Assembly (NCBI GenBank): GCA_004297765.1
Contig: SCTZ01000023.1
Span: 1 to 64,000 of the forward strand
Direction of reading: 5' to 3'
Source of the DNA: Chloroflexota bacterium
GTDB taxonomy: Bacteria; Chloroflexota; Dehalococcoidia; FW602-bin16
DNA: 64,000 nt
Position 1 is the first letter of the stretch. Each line of letters starts with the position of its first letter. The notes beneath the pieces are model-generated. The model was not told the origin of the DNA, searched no databases, and saw only the letters and a program-made list of their open reading frames with translations. Position numbers and translations under genes: made by a program. Shown here piece by piece: positions 1 through 6,754 of the stretch.

Positions 1-393
1 TACTGCAACAAGACCAAGCTGAGGGATCCCATCACCGAGGAGCTGGTGGATCCCGACGAGCGGCTGATGCGCTCCATCGAGGAGCAGATCGGCATCACCG
101 AGAACGCCAAGAAGACCTTCCGGGAGGAGATCCTGATCAAGATCTCGTCCATGGCCCGCAAGGGGCTGGCCTTCGATTACCGCTCACACGAGCGGCTCCG
201 TGAGGCCATCGAGAAGAAACTCTTCGCGGACCTGAAGGACGTGGTGAAGATCACCACCTCCACCAAGACCCCGGATGCCGAGCAACTCAAGCGCGTCAAC
301 GACGTGGTAGATCGCCTGGTCAAAGAGCAGGGCTACTGCACCTATTGCGCAAACGAGTTACTGTCGTACGTGGGCACATTACTGAATCGCTAG
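1..393 (+). CDS. prkA: Serine protein kinase PrkA, C-terminal part (5' end outside window)
   Basis: The frame is open from base 1 and stops with TAG at 391-393, giving about 130 residues. The stretch YCNKTKLRDPITEELVDPDE, followed by an EEQIGI segment and a helical tail ending in YCTYCANELLSYVGTLLNR, matches the C-terminal domain of PrkA. PrkA is an AAA-type serine protein kinase of about 640 residues that in many bacteria is encoded with YeaH and SpoVR and acts in starvation or stress responses. The ATPase and kinase core lies upstream of the window. The next gene is the expected partner yeaH, 105 bases downstream, separated by a G-rich hairpin repeat. No oddity is seen in the visible part. 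Confidence 0.9.
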   Translation, partial: YCNKTKLRDPITEELVDPDERLMRSIEEQIGITENAKKTFREEILIKISSMARKGLAFDYRSHERLREAIEKKLFADLKDVVKITTSTKTPDAEQLKRVNDVVDRLVKEQGYCTYCANELLSYVGTLLNR

Positions 394-410
394 AGGGAGT
401 CTGGAGATTA

Positions 411-480
411 GGGGTCAGGGCTGGGGGACCAGCCCCCTTCCTTCCGCGGAAGGACCAACCCCTAACCCCCAGCCCCTGAG
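411..480. repeat. G-rich nested hairpin repeat between prkA and yeaH
   Basis: The spacer holds a left arm rich in GGGG and GGCTGGGGG (411-428) and a right arm CCCCCAGCCCC (466-476) able to pair with it. Inside them is a perfect 16-base palindrome, TCCTTCCGCGGAAGGA (439-454). The same tip recurs at 11845-11864 in a different frame, and related G-rich arms recur at 1667-1705 and inside the RND gene near 38.9 kb. It lies inside an apparent operon, so it would be transcribed as a stem-loop. No protein is likely here. Confidence 0.75.
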
Positions 481-498
481 CAAGAAGAGGTGAGGGAG

Positions 499-1656
499 AT
501 GCAGACACCTGTATCACTCTCCAAGAGCGATTGGTCGTTACATCGCAAGGGAGTCATTGATCAGGCCCGTCATGCCGAGAAGGTGAAGGAGGCCATCAGG
601 GGGAATCTAGCCGACATCGTTGCCGAGGAGGCTATCGTCACCTCGGACGGCGAAAGCATCATCAAGGTTCCCCTGCGGTCACTGGAGCTTCCACGTTTTC
701 GCTACGACGAGCGCAAGCGGCAAAAGGTTGGACAGGGCGAGGGAGACGCCGGTGGCGGTGACAAGAGCGCCAACGGCACAGGCCACGACAAGTCGACCGG
801 CGGCAAGCAGGCTGGCAATGAGCCCGGCATTGACTACTTCGAAGCGGAGGTGACCATCGACGACCTGGCCGATCTCCTCTTCGAGGACCTCGATCTGCCC
901 AATCTGCAACCCAAGCGGGACCAGGAGGTCACCGCCAAGGACATCCGTTATGAAGACCTGCGCAAGTCCGGCATCATGAACAACCTGGACAAGCGGCGCA
1001 CGGTCATGCAGAACATCAAGCGCAACGCCATGGCGGGACGGCCTCGGTTTCACGCCATCCAGCCTGATGATATGCGCTTCCGCACCTGGAGGCAAGAGGT
1101 GACCCGGGAGAGCAACGCCGTGGTGATCGCGATGCGTGACGTCTCGGCCAGCATGGGCGAGTTCGAGAAGTACATCAGCCGAAGCTTCTACTTCTGGATG
1201 GTGCGCTTCCTGCGCGAGAAATACACGAACGTCCGCCTCGTTTTCATCGTTCACCACACCGAGGCTCGCGAGGTAGATGAGGAGACGTTCTTCCGGTTGG
1301 GCGAGAGCGGGGGGACCCGCGTGTCGTCGGCTTACCAACTGGCGCTCGATACCATCCAGCGCAAGTACGACCCGGAGCAATGGAACATCTACCCGTTCCA
1401 CTTCTCCGACGGGGACAACTGGGAGGACGACAACGAGCGCTCCATCGAGCTGGTCAAGAAGCTCATCTCTGTCTGCAACATCTTCGGATACGGTGAGATA
1501 CATCGTGGCGGATACGCGCCGCTCAGCACGCTGATGTCCACCTATTCGTCCATCAACGACGACAAGTTCATCGGCGTTACCATCACGGGCAAGAAAGACG
1601 TCTATCCCGCCCTGCGGCAGTTCTTCCACAAGAGGACGCTGGAGGCGGCGGCGTAA
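499..1656 (+). CDS. yeaH: YeaH/YhbH family (DUF444) von Willebrand-like protein
   Basis: The product is about 385 residues. It has a conserved N-terminal region, a low-complexity Gly/Asp/Lys-rich linker (about residues 80-110), and a C-terminal von Willebrand A-like fold with a MIDAS-type DVSASM motif near residue 212, followed by HFSDGDNWEDDNE. This is the DUF444 architecture of YeaH/YhbH, which is encoded with PrkA and required for its stress role; the biochemical function is not firmly known. I prefer ATG 499 because GAGGTGAG sits just upstream; a GTG at 490 in the same frame is the alternative. The usual third member, SpoVR, is not found downstream; a small membrane protein follows instead. 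Confidence 0.88.
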   Translation: MQTPVSLSKSDWSLHRKGVIDQARHAEKVKEAIRGNLADIVAEEAIVTSDGESIIKVPLRSLELPRFRYDERKRQKVGQGEGDAGGGDKSANGTGHDKSTGGKQAGNEPGIDYFEAEVTIDDLADLLFEDLDLPNLQPKRDQEVTAKDIRYEDLRKSGIMNNLDKRRTVMQNIKRNAMAGRPRFHAIQPDDMRFRTWRQEVTRESNAVVIAMRDVSASMGEFEKYISRSFYFWMVRFLREKYTNVRLVFIVHHTEAREVDEETFFRLGESGGTRVSSAYQLALDTIQRKYDPEQWNIYPFHFSDGDNWEDDNERSIELVKKLISVCNIFGYGEIHRGGYAPLSTLMSTYSSINDDKFIGVTITGKKDVYPALRQFFHKRTLEAAA

Positions 1657-1666
1657 TGGGGGCTGG

Positions 1667-1705
1667 GGGCTAGGGGTTGGGGGACCATCCCCCAACCCCT
1701 AGCCC
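1667..1705. repeat. Perfect 17-bp-stem hairpin between yeaH and the small membrane gene
   Basis: Bases 1667-1683 pair without mismatch with 1689-1705 around a five-base loop (ACCAT). The arms contain GGGCTAGGGGTTGGGGG and its complement. No T-tract follows and a ribosome binding site begins only a few bases later, so a processing or stability hairpin is more likely than a terminator. It is a relative of the 411-480 repeat. Confidence 0.8.
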
Positions 1706-1719
1706 TACGGAGGTGAGAT

Positions 1720-1953
1720 GTGAGTGAGAGAACCAAGAACGCGATCTCCATCGTGGTGATCGCTACGCTGGGCGTGCTCCTGCTGCCCTTCCTGTGGGTC
1801 TGGGCCATGATGGCCGCTTCGGGCATGATGGATCGCGCTGTGATGGGCAACTGGTTCTGGGCCTGGGTGATTCTGGTTCCGGTTCTGCTGATCGTTCTGA
1901 TCGCATTCCTTGTCTACGGACTGGTTTCCAGGAGAGGAATGTCAGAGGTCTGA
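1720..1953 (+). CDS. Small two-segment membrane protein, unknown function
   Basis: The 77-residue product has a short basic N-terminus (MSERTKN), a hydrophobic segment at about residues 8-33, a second at about 45-68, and a short charged tail (SRRGMSEV). The start is GTG at 1720, supported by GGAGGTGA about eight bases upstream; the preceding ATG at 1718 is followed at once by TGA. I do not recognise a family. It follows yeaH by 63 bases including a hairpin, so it is probably part of the prkA-yeaH transcription unit. A role linked to that system is only inferred from position. Confidence 0.6.
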   Translation: MSERTKNAISIVVIATLGVLLLPFLWVWAMMAASGMMDRAVMGNWFWAWVILVPVLLIVLIAFLVYGLVSRRGMSEV

Positions 1954-2109
1954 GCGAGCGAGTCCTCTTCTTTACAGACCTGCCCATGTTGTGATACAAC
2001 CAAGGGCGCCGGTGCGCCGGTCGTGGACCGGGCGCCGTGGCCGTTGTGCAGGAGGTCCCGCCCTGCGGAGTCGACCTGCACCTGTCCAGGATCCCAGATG
2101 GAGACACAC

Positions 2110-3381
2110 ATGGGCAAGTCTTCCTCACCCTTCCGCGGCTTTCACGCGCTCCTGGCGACCCTGTCCGTAGCGTGCCTTGCCCTGATCTGGCAGGGCGATC
2201 GAGATGTCGAGGCCCAGACCGTGAGCAGCGTCAGCGGCACCGTCTGGTTCGACGACAATGCCAACGGCATCCTCGATCCTGGCGAGTTGCGTGCGGCCGG
2301 TCTGACGGTGACGGCGGCCTACGTTTCGCCGAGCACGACCATGACCCAGGCCGTCACAGACGGGAGCGGCACCTTCACCCTCGCTCTTCCTCCCGGCACC
2401 TACACCCTCTCCGCCGGAGCCTCGCAGAAGCCAGGCGCCAGCCTACCAGGCGGAGCCAAGTACCTCGGCACGTCGCAGGTGATGGTCACGACAGGGGGCA
2501 CGGTAGCGAACCTCGGACTGCAGCCCAAAGGGCAGGACCTAACGGTCAAGATCGAGGTCGTCTGGCCGCATGGACTGGCGGGTGAGCCGCAGCCGGTTAG
2601 TCAGGCTCCCCTGGCCAACGTAGCGGCCATGATCTTCCAGGGAAACAGTCGCCTATCGGTCTCCTGCGAGTTCTCGGCCACCGTGCGGCTCTGGCAGGGA
2701 CTAAACACGGACGCCGCGCGCGCAGCGGCAGTCGGCACTCGGCGCACCGTGACAGAAGGGGATAAGACATATCCTATCTGGGAGTTTCAGGACGTCGACG
2801 TGTCCGCCACGCGTGATCCGCTCAACAAGTACTATTTCTTCGCCACAGTGGAGGGCGGCGGGAGCTTCCCTTATCAGTCATCCACCAACGTCTGGGCCCA
2901 CGCGGCCGACGCGCGGACCTACTTCCCGACTGCCGATCGGCCCACCTCTACGAGCGCCACGCCCGGCGCGCTGGACTCGCGCATCCAGGTGGTCTGGCCC
3001 CACGACCGGCTGGGGAACAGCGTCCCCATCACCCAGTCCCAATACGTCAACATCACGGCCAGCTTCTTCCAGCACGGCACGCTTATCTCCATCCCACCCG
3101 GCTGGGGACCGAACGTCCACCTTTATCAATCCCTCAACAGCGACGCCGGCGTCCTAGTCACCCGGGGCATCAAGCGCACCGTGACAGTGGGCGATCTGAC
3201 CTATCCCGTGTGGGACTTCAACGACGTCCCCGTCGACCAGGCTATGAATCCAAACAGCAAGTACTTCTTCGCCGTTCTGGCCGACGGCGTGCCCACCTAT
3301 CCCGCCATCTGGACCCACGGCGCCGACGGACGGACCTACTTTCCAAGCAAGGACGTGCCGGAGAACAGTTGCGGGTCCTGA
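2110..3381 (+). CDS. Secreted protein with an SdrB-like domain and two tandem beta repeats
   Basis: From ATG 2110, preceded by GGAG six bases upstream, the product is 423 residues with a Sec signal peptide in the first 30 or so. A domain at about residues 40-125 (SGTVWFDDNANGILDPGEL, then TYTLSAG) resembles SdrD B-like or carboxypeptidase-regulatory-like repeats. Two homologous repeats follow, about 144-270 and 291-415. Each starts IxVVWPHG or IQVVWPHD and contains an LWQGLNTDA or LYQSLNSDA segment and an RTYFP ending. An in-frame ATG at 2098 is the alternative start. The domain content points to an extracellular protein; I cannot name the repeat family or assign a function. It stands alone, separated from yeaH by about 0.15 kb without an evident terminator. 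Confidence 0.75.
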   Translation: MGKSSSPFRGFHALLATLSVACLALIWQGDRDVEAQTVSSVSGTVWFDDNANGILDPGELRAAGLTVTAAYVSPSTTMTQAVTDGSGTFTLALPPGTYTLSAGASQKPGASLPGGAKYLGTSQVMVTTGGTVANLGLQPKGQDLTVKIEVVWPHGLAGEPQPVSQAPLANVAAMIFQGNSRLSVSCEFSATVRLWQGLNTDAARAAAVGTRRTVTEGDKTYPIWEFQDVDVSATRDPLNKYYFFATVEGGGSFPYQSSTNVWAHAADARTYFPTADRPTSTSATPGALDSRIQVVWPHDRLGNSVPITQSQYVNITASFFQHGTLISIPPGWGPNVHLYQSLNSDAGVLVTRGIKRTVTVGDLTYPVWDFNDVPVDQAMNPNSKYFFAVLADGVPTYPAIWTHGADGRTYFPSKDVPENSCGS

Positions 3382-3440
3382 GAAGCGGACGGTCCCCCGA
3401 GAATAGTGTAGCCGCCTGGTAGCATGGCTTGCGAAGACTA

Positions 3441-3469
3441 TTGACAAACGTCACGCGTTGTGATATATT
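3441..3469 (+). promoter_or_regulatory. Sigma-70-type promoter for the 3476 RNA
   Basis: TTGACA (3441-3446) and TATATT (3464-3469) are separated by exactly 17 bases. The expected start, about seven bases past the -10 box, falls at 3476, one base before a stem that closes with a sequence 110 bases downstream. No coding frame with a ribosome site follows. Confidence 0.8.
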
Positions 3470-3475
3470 GATAAT

Positions 3476-3614
3476 AAGCCCCGAGAGGTTGAGCAGCGTA
3501 CGTCTGACGGCGCCGCGGGAGGGCTCCAGTTGCGAGGACGCCCGTCCTCGTCGAGCGAGGAGCCACGCAGGACGCCAGGATGCGCAGCAGGATCACTCGG
3601 GGCTGTTCCTTTTG
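3476..3614 (+). ncRNA. Candidate structured small RNA, unassigned family
   Basis: The predicted transcript opens with AGCCCCGAG (3477-3485), which pairs perfectly with CTCGGGGCT (3596-3604), followed by the T-rich run TGTTCCTTTTG. Nested inside are GGCTCC/GGAGCC and an apical hairpin CGAGGAC-GCCC-GTCCTCG (about 3535-3553). The whole folds as a rod of about 135 bases with its own promoter and a terminator-like end. It lacks the GGAAGGAAGCAGC loop of SRP RNA and is shorter than usual 6S RNA, although a rod with end-pairing recalls 6S. No start codon with a convincing ribosome site lies inside. It converges on the small gene at 3630-3839. Confidence 0.6.
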
Positions 3615-3629
3615 TCCATCAGATGTCCT

Positions 3630-3839
3630 CTAGGCCGCCACGGCGCGCTTGAAGAAGAGGAAAATAGTCGACGTGACGCCCTGGGCGCCGACTAGCGTTT
3701 GGACCGTGATCAACTCCCATCGGCTGCTGGCGGCATCGCGCAGAACCTCGCGGATGACCTTCTCAATCTCCAGCGGCTTTAGACCACTCATGCCAATGTG
3801 AATCGGATAGACGGTATGCTCCCACCTCTGCTGCTGCAT
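3630..3839 (-). CDS. Small conserved-looking protein, DUF4177-like
   Basis: The 69-residue product begins MQQQRWEHTVYPIHIGM and ends with a TIFLFFKRAVAA stretch. An opening WE-tyrosine strand, a middle helix, a WELITVQ strand and a closing FFKR are the general pattern of DUF4177-type small proteins, whose role is unknown. The start is firmly set by GAGGAGG five to six bases upstream of ATG 3839. It converges on the small RNA at 3476-3614. No operon partner is visible: upstream on its strand is about 130 bases of apparently empty sequence and then a MITE-like repeat. Confidence 0.6.
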   Translation of the reverse strand: MQQQRWEHTVYPIHIGMSGLKPLEIEKVIREVLRDAASSRWELITVQTLVGAQGVTSTIFLFFKRAVAA

Positions 3840-3967
3840 CCCAGCCTCCTCTCGATGTCCGACCTCGGGTCAGCCCGCTGAGCGCGGACTTTTGCCTCAC
3901 TAATACATATCGATCAGAACCCGCTCAGCGCATAGGGGCCGGGACGATTTCGATAACGCGACCCACC

Positions 3968-4092
3968 GGTTCATCCACCAAGTCCTTATGTCTTCCGTAG
4001 GGGCGCAATTCATTGCGCCCGGCGGGGAAGAGGGACGCTGGGTGTGATAAATCACACCCCTACGAAACCGAAGACGATTTGGCGGATGCACC
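3968..4092. repeat. MITE-like element, copy 1
   Basis: The ends are inverted: GGTTCATCCACCAAGT on the left and a right end whose complement reads GGTGCATCCGCCAAAT. Inside, CGTAGGGG (3996-4003) pairs with CCCCTACG (4057-4064) and encloses two hairpins, GCGCAAT-TC-ATTGCGC and GTGTGAT-AA-ATCACAC. The same frame with different inner hairpins is found at 5113-5235. The right end stops two bases before the stop codon of the acyltransferase. No coding capacity is seen. Confidence 0.75.
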
Positions 4093-4093
4093 G

Positions 4094-5089
4094 CTACGCT
4101 TGCGTGCCGAACTTGGATGGGTTTTCCAGGTAGCTCTTGATCGTCCGGAGGAACTTCGCGGCCGGGGCACCGTCGACAACGCGATGGTCGAATGACAGGC
4201 TCAAATATACGGTTGTCACCTCCCGCACCTCGCGCTCGACAAGGGCCAATCGCTTGTTCAAGCGGCCTATGCCCAGGATGGCAACCTGAGGAGGGTTCAC
4301 GATGGGAGTGAAGATATCGATTCCGTACATCCCGATGGCCGATATGGTGAAAGTGCCATACGCTACGTCGTCCAGAGTCAGACGGCCGGCGCGTGCACGC
4401 TCCACGAGATCAGATGTGGTCCGGGCGATCTCGGCCAGGTTCTTCTGGTCCGCGTTCCGCACCACCGGCACCATCAGCGCATCCGGAGTGTCCACGGCCA
4501 GACCCACGTTGATCTGGTCCAGAAGGTGGATCTCCTGGTCCCGCACCGTCGAGTTCAGCACAGGATGTTCGCGCAGGGCCATGGCCGTGGCTTTCACGAT
4601 AACGTCGTTGTGGCTGACCCGCACACCGGCCTGGGCCAGTTCTCCACGCAGGCGAGCCGTCCCCGCCATCTCAACCTCGAGGGTGATTGTCAGCTGAGCC
4701 ATGCTACACAGGCTCTCCAGCATGCGCTGGGCCACGACGCCGCGTTTTCCGCGTAGGGGGATGATCCGAGTTGTCCCCGGCCCGCCCTCCGCGCCGGAGC
4801 GACGCTGGCGCTCGTCGACGGCGCGCACCACCCTGGCTGGCGGCATCTCCTCCCCCTCTTCCAGCAGCCACCCCACCGTTCCGCCTACCGGAATCGCGCT
4901 GCCCTCGGGGACCACGCGGCGCAGTCGGCCGGACTCGGTGGACTGCACCTCGAAGCTGATCTTCTCGGTCTCCACCACGTACAGCGGCTCGCCCGCGGCG
5001 ACAAGCTCGTCGTCCGCCTTCAGCCACTGTGCGATCGTCCCAGCCGTCATGATATCGCCCAACAAGGGCAGCAAGATCTCTTTTGCCAT
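4094..5089 (-). CDS. Dihydrolipoyl acyltransferase (2-oxo acid dehydrogenase E2)
   Basis: From ATG 5089, preceded by ACAGGTGTG, the product is 331 residues. A lipoyl domain occupies about residues 1-78 with the lipoylated lysine in ETEKISFEV (K43). A short charged linker leads to the catalytic acyltransferase domain, about 100-331, with the active-site motif SFDHRVVDGAPAA near the C-terminus. E2 subunits form the core of pyruvate, branched-chain or related dehydrogenases and pass acyl groups from E1 to CoA. The peripheral-subunit-binding domain expected between the two domains is not visible, and no E1 or E3 gene is adjacent. The frame stays open to 5191, but that extension runs into a dispersed repeat and is unlikely to be coding. 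The gene is bracketed by two MITE-like elements. Confidence 0.88.
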   Translation of the reverse strand: MAKEILLPLLGDIMTAGTIAQWLKADDELVAAGEPLYVVETEKISFEVQSTESGRLRRVVPEGSAIPVGGTVGWLLEEGEEMPPARVVRAVDERQRRSGAEGGPGTTRIIPLRGKRGVVAQRMLESLCSMAQLTITLEVEMAGTARLRGELAQAGVRVSHNDVIVKATAMALREHPVLNSTVRDQEIHLLDQINVGLAVDTPDALMVPVVRNADQKNLAEIARTTSDLVERARAGRLTLDDVAYGTFTISAIGMYGIDIFTPIVNPPQVAILGIGRLNKRLALVEREVREVTTVYLSLSFDHRVVDGAPAAKFLRTIKSYLENPSKFGTQA

Positions 5090-5112
5090 CACACCTGTCC
5101 CAAAAGGTTTAC

Positions 5113-5235
5113 GGTGCATCCGGCAAGTCATCCGCCAATCCGTAGGGGCGTGATTCATCACGCCCAGCGCTCCCTCCCCCAACGGGCGCAATCAATTGCG
5201 CCCCTACGGACCGCGGTGAACCTGGTGGATGCACC
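5113..5235. repeat. MITE-like element, copy 2
   Basis: The terminal inverted repeats are GGTGCATCC (5113-5121) and GGATGCACC (5227-5235). Inside, CGTAGGGG (5141-5148) pairs with CCCCTACG (5201-5208) and encloses the hairpins GCGTGAT-TC-ATCACGC and GCGCAAT-CA-ATTGCGC. The frame is that of 3968-4092 but the hairpin arms differ. It lies upstream of the acyltransferase. Confidence 0.75.
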
Positions 5236-5346
5236 ACTTTGCGTCACAGTCATCCAGGGCATAGAAGCCAGAGGAACCAAGCTCGAAGTGGCAACCATGC
5301 TACTATCGCAGCAGAAGGTTGTCAACCGGACAAGGCGTCGAACAGG

Positions 5347-5454
5347 GCATCTACATACTTACCCTCACCTTGGGGCAACTCCGCACCCTTGATTTCCGTG
5401 CAAGGATACATACTTTCCTGGATGCGCCCATCCACGCCATCGGGCTACAATGCA
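5347..5454 (+). repeat. Dispersed direct repeat, copy 1, upstream of the hydrolase
   Basis: This segment, from GCATCTACATACTTACCC to GGGCTACAATGCA, closely matches 9766-9873 in the same orientation, with divergence concentrated in the middle. Each copy holds two TACATACTT or similar words and a TACAAT hexamer that could serve as a -10 box (5446-5451 here), without a clear -35. Each lies shortly upstream of a coding region, so a promoter role is possible. Confidence 0.65.
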
Positions 5455-5526
5455 CCCAGCGGGGGCATTCGGGGGTCCCATCGGACCTCCGAAGCTGAAA
5501 CCAATTCGGCAGGCGGAGACGCTGAC

Positions 5527-6330
5527 ATGGATCAATTGACGCGCGATGGCGTGACTCTGTTCTATCAGGACGTCGGCAAGGGTGCCCCACCTCTCCTATT
5601 GGTCCACGGACTGGGGGGCGACCACACCTGCCTCGCTCCCCAGTTGGAGCATTTCCGCCGCCACCATCGCGTGGTGGCCGTGGACCTGCGCGGGCACGGT
5701 CAGAGCGACAAGCCTCGGCAGGATTACACCATCGCCGGCTACGCCGACGATCTGGTCTGGCTCTGCTACGAGCTGGGAGTCTATCGGCCCGTAGTCGTGG
5801 GGCACGGATTGGGCGGCATGGTAGCCCTGGCTACGGCCGCCAGCCATCCCGACCTGCCGGCCGGCGTCGTGATGCTTGACAGTCCGATCCTCCCACCGGG
5901 CGGGACAATCACCGTCCGACGATCCCTTTCCGAAGAGAAGAGGGGCGTGCGGGATTTCTGGGACGCGCTGGCGCAGGACGGAGAGCCATCCAGTCACTCA
6001 TGCAATGAGTCGACCCAGCAAGAGGCACTACCAAGCACACAGGCGCTTTCGCCTGAATACGTGAAGGAATCCGTTCAGCAACAGGTCGCGTTCTGGGACG
6101 GCGTCGCGGCCGTGGCGGCTTGCAAGCTACCACTGCTCTACATCGATGCCGGGACGCCCAACGCCGACCTATCCCTCCTGCAGTCGATCTGCCCGCGGCT
6201 AGTGATCGGTCGAACGGTGTGCACCGGGCACTTTCTCCAACTGGAGGCACCTGAGCAAGTCAACGCTATGATCGACCGATTTCTCTCGGTCATGGTGTCA
6301 CAGGAGGTCAGCGCCGTTTGGAACGCGTGA
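5527..6330 (+). CDS. Alpha/beta-hydrolase fold protein lacking the nucleophile
   Basis: The 267-residue product shows the alpha/beta-hydrolase pattern: the oxyanion-side LLLVHGLGG near residues 23-31, DLRGHGQSD near 53-61, the acid-position IDAG, and the late histidine in CTGHFLQLEAPEQV. The nucleophile elbow, normally GHSxGG, reads GHGLGG (residues 92-97), so residue 94 is glycine (codon GGA at 5806-5808) where Ser, Asp or Cys is expected. The protein is therefore either non-catalytic or does not use covalent catalysis. ATG 5527 was chosen because homology begins there and GGAG lies upstream; the open frame extends further through a dispersed repeat. A long inverted repeat follows the stop. 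Confidence 0.82.
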   Translation: MDQLTRDGVTLFYQDVGKGAPPLLLVHGLGGDHTCLAPQLEHFRRHHRVVAVDLRGHGQSDKPRQDYTIAGYADDLVWLCYELGVYRPVVVGHGLGGMVALATAASHPDLPAGVVMLDSPILPPGGTITVRRSLSEEKRGVRDFWDALAQDGEPSSHSCNESTQQEALPSTQALSPEYVKESVQQQVAFWDGVAAVAACKLPLLYIDAGTPNADLSLLQSICPRLVIGRTVCTGHFLQLEAPEQVNAMIDRFLSVMVSQEVSAVWNA

Positions 6331-6350
6331 TGCACATTGTGGGAGATTCC

Positions 6351-6400
6351 TCCTGAGAACGCGGGCGTCCTTCCGGGGAAGGACGCCCGCGTTCTCAGGA
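6351..6400. repeat. Perfect 24-bp inverted repeat after the hydrolase gene
   Basis: Bases 6351-6374 are the exact reverse complement of 6377-6400, with only GG between. The tip is CCTTCC-GG-GGAAGG, a variant of the CCTTCCGCGGAAGG tip seen at 439-454 and 11845-11864. It begins 20 bases after the stop codon and lacks a T-tract. It could act as a transcript 3'-end hairpin, but it belongs to the palindrome family spread over this window. Confidence 0.85.
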
Positions 6401-6483
6401 GAGGCTCACGTACGCCATTACAAGGTAATGCGCATCACACGTTTGGAGACGGCGGCGGTCGTGCAACCGGCCCGGACGCGCCC

Positions 6484-6516
6484 AGACCGCCGCGGTTTCG
6501 GAAACCGCGGCGGTCT
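6484..6516. repeat. Perfect 16-bp inverted repeat with AGACCGCCGCGGT arms
   Basis: Bases 6484-6499 pair with 6501-6516 around a single G. The outer arm AGACCGCCGCGGT is shared with the palindromes at 11835-11874 and 41920-41952, while the tip differs at each site. It lies about 50 bases upstream of the LAL regulator's promoter. Confidence 0.85.
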
Positions 6517-6563
6517 CGCCACGAGAAAGCCCTACGCGATCCTCCACAGAACCCTCTTTCCTC

Positions 6564-6600
6564 TTGACGCCAGAGCGTACAAGTGCTACCATACTTGTAC
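6564..6600 (+). promoter_or_regulatory. Promoter and overlapping palindromic operator for the LAL regulator
   Basis: TTGACG (6564-6569) and TACCAT (6587-6592) are 17 bases apart. Overlaying the -10 box is a perfect inverted repeat, GTACAAGT (6577-6584) and ACTTGTAC (6593-6600) with an eight-base spacer, and a third half-site GTACAA occurs six bases further on. The position suggests repression or autoregulation by a dimeric DNA-binding protein, possibly the LuxR-type product itself, though that is inference. Confidence 0.65.
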
Positions 6601-6754
6601 TCAAGGTACAAAGCAGCCAAATCCCAACTGGATACCGTTCTGGTCGACACGCTTATGAGAGGCAGTGTTCGGGACGGTGGAAGGGCTTGGGATTTTTTGT
6701 TTTCGGGTCACGTGGTCGCTCCGCTTCCTATCTTTCCCGAGGGAGCCATAGGCC

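Noticed and set aside
3476..3612. SRP (4.5S) RNA assignment for the small RNA
   Set aside because: The conserved GGAA tetraloop and AGCAG bulge arrangement is not present at the apex.
5090..5191. Longer N-terminus for the acyltransferase
   Set aside because: The extension is read through a MITE-like repeat, while the lipoyl domain starts at ATG 5089 with its own ribosome site.
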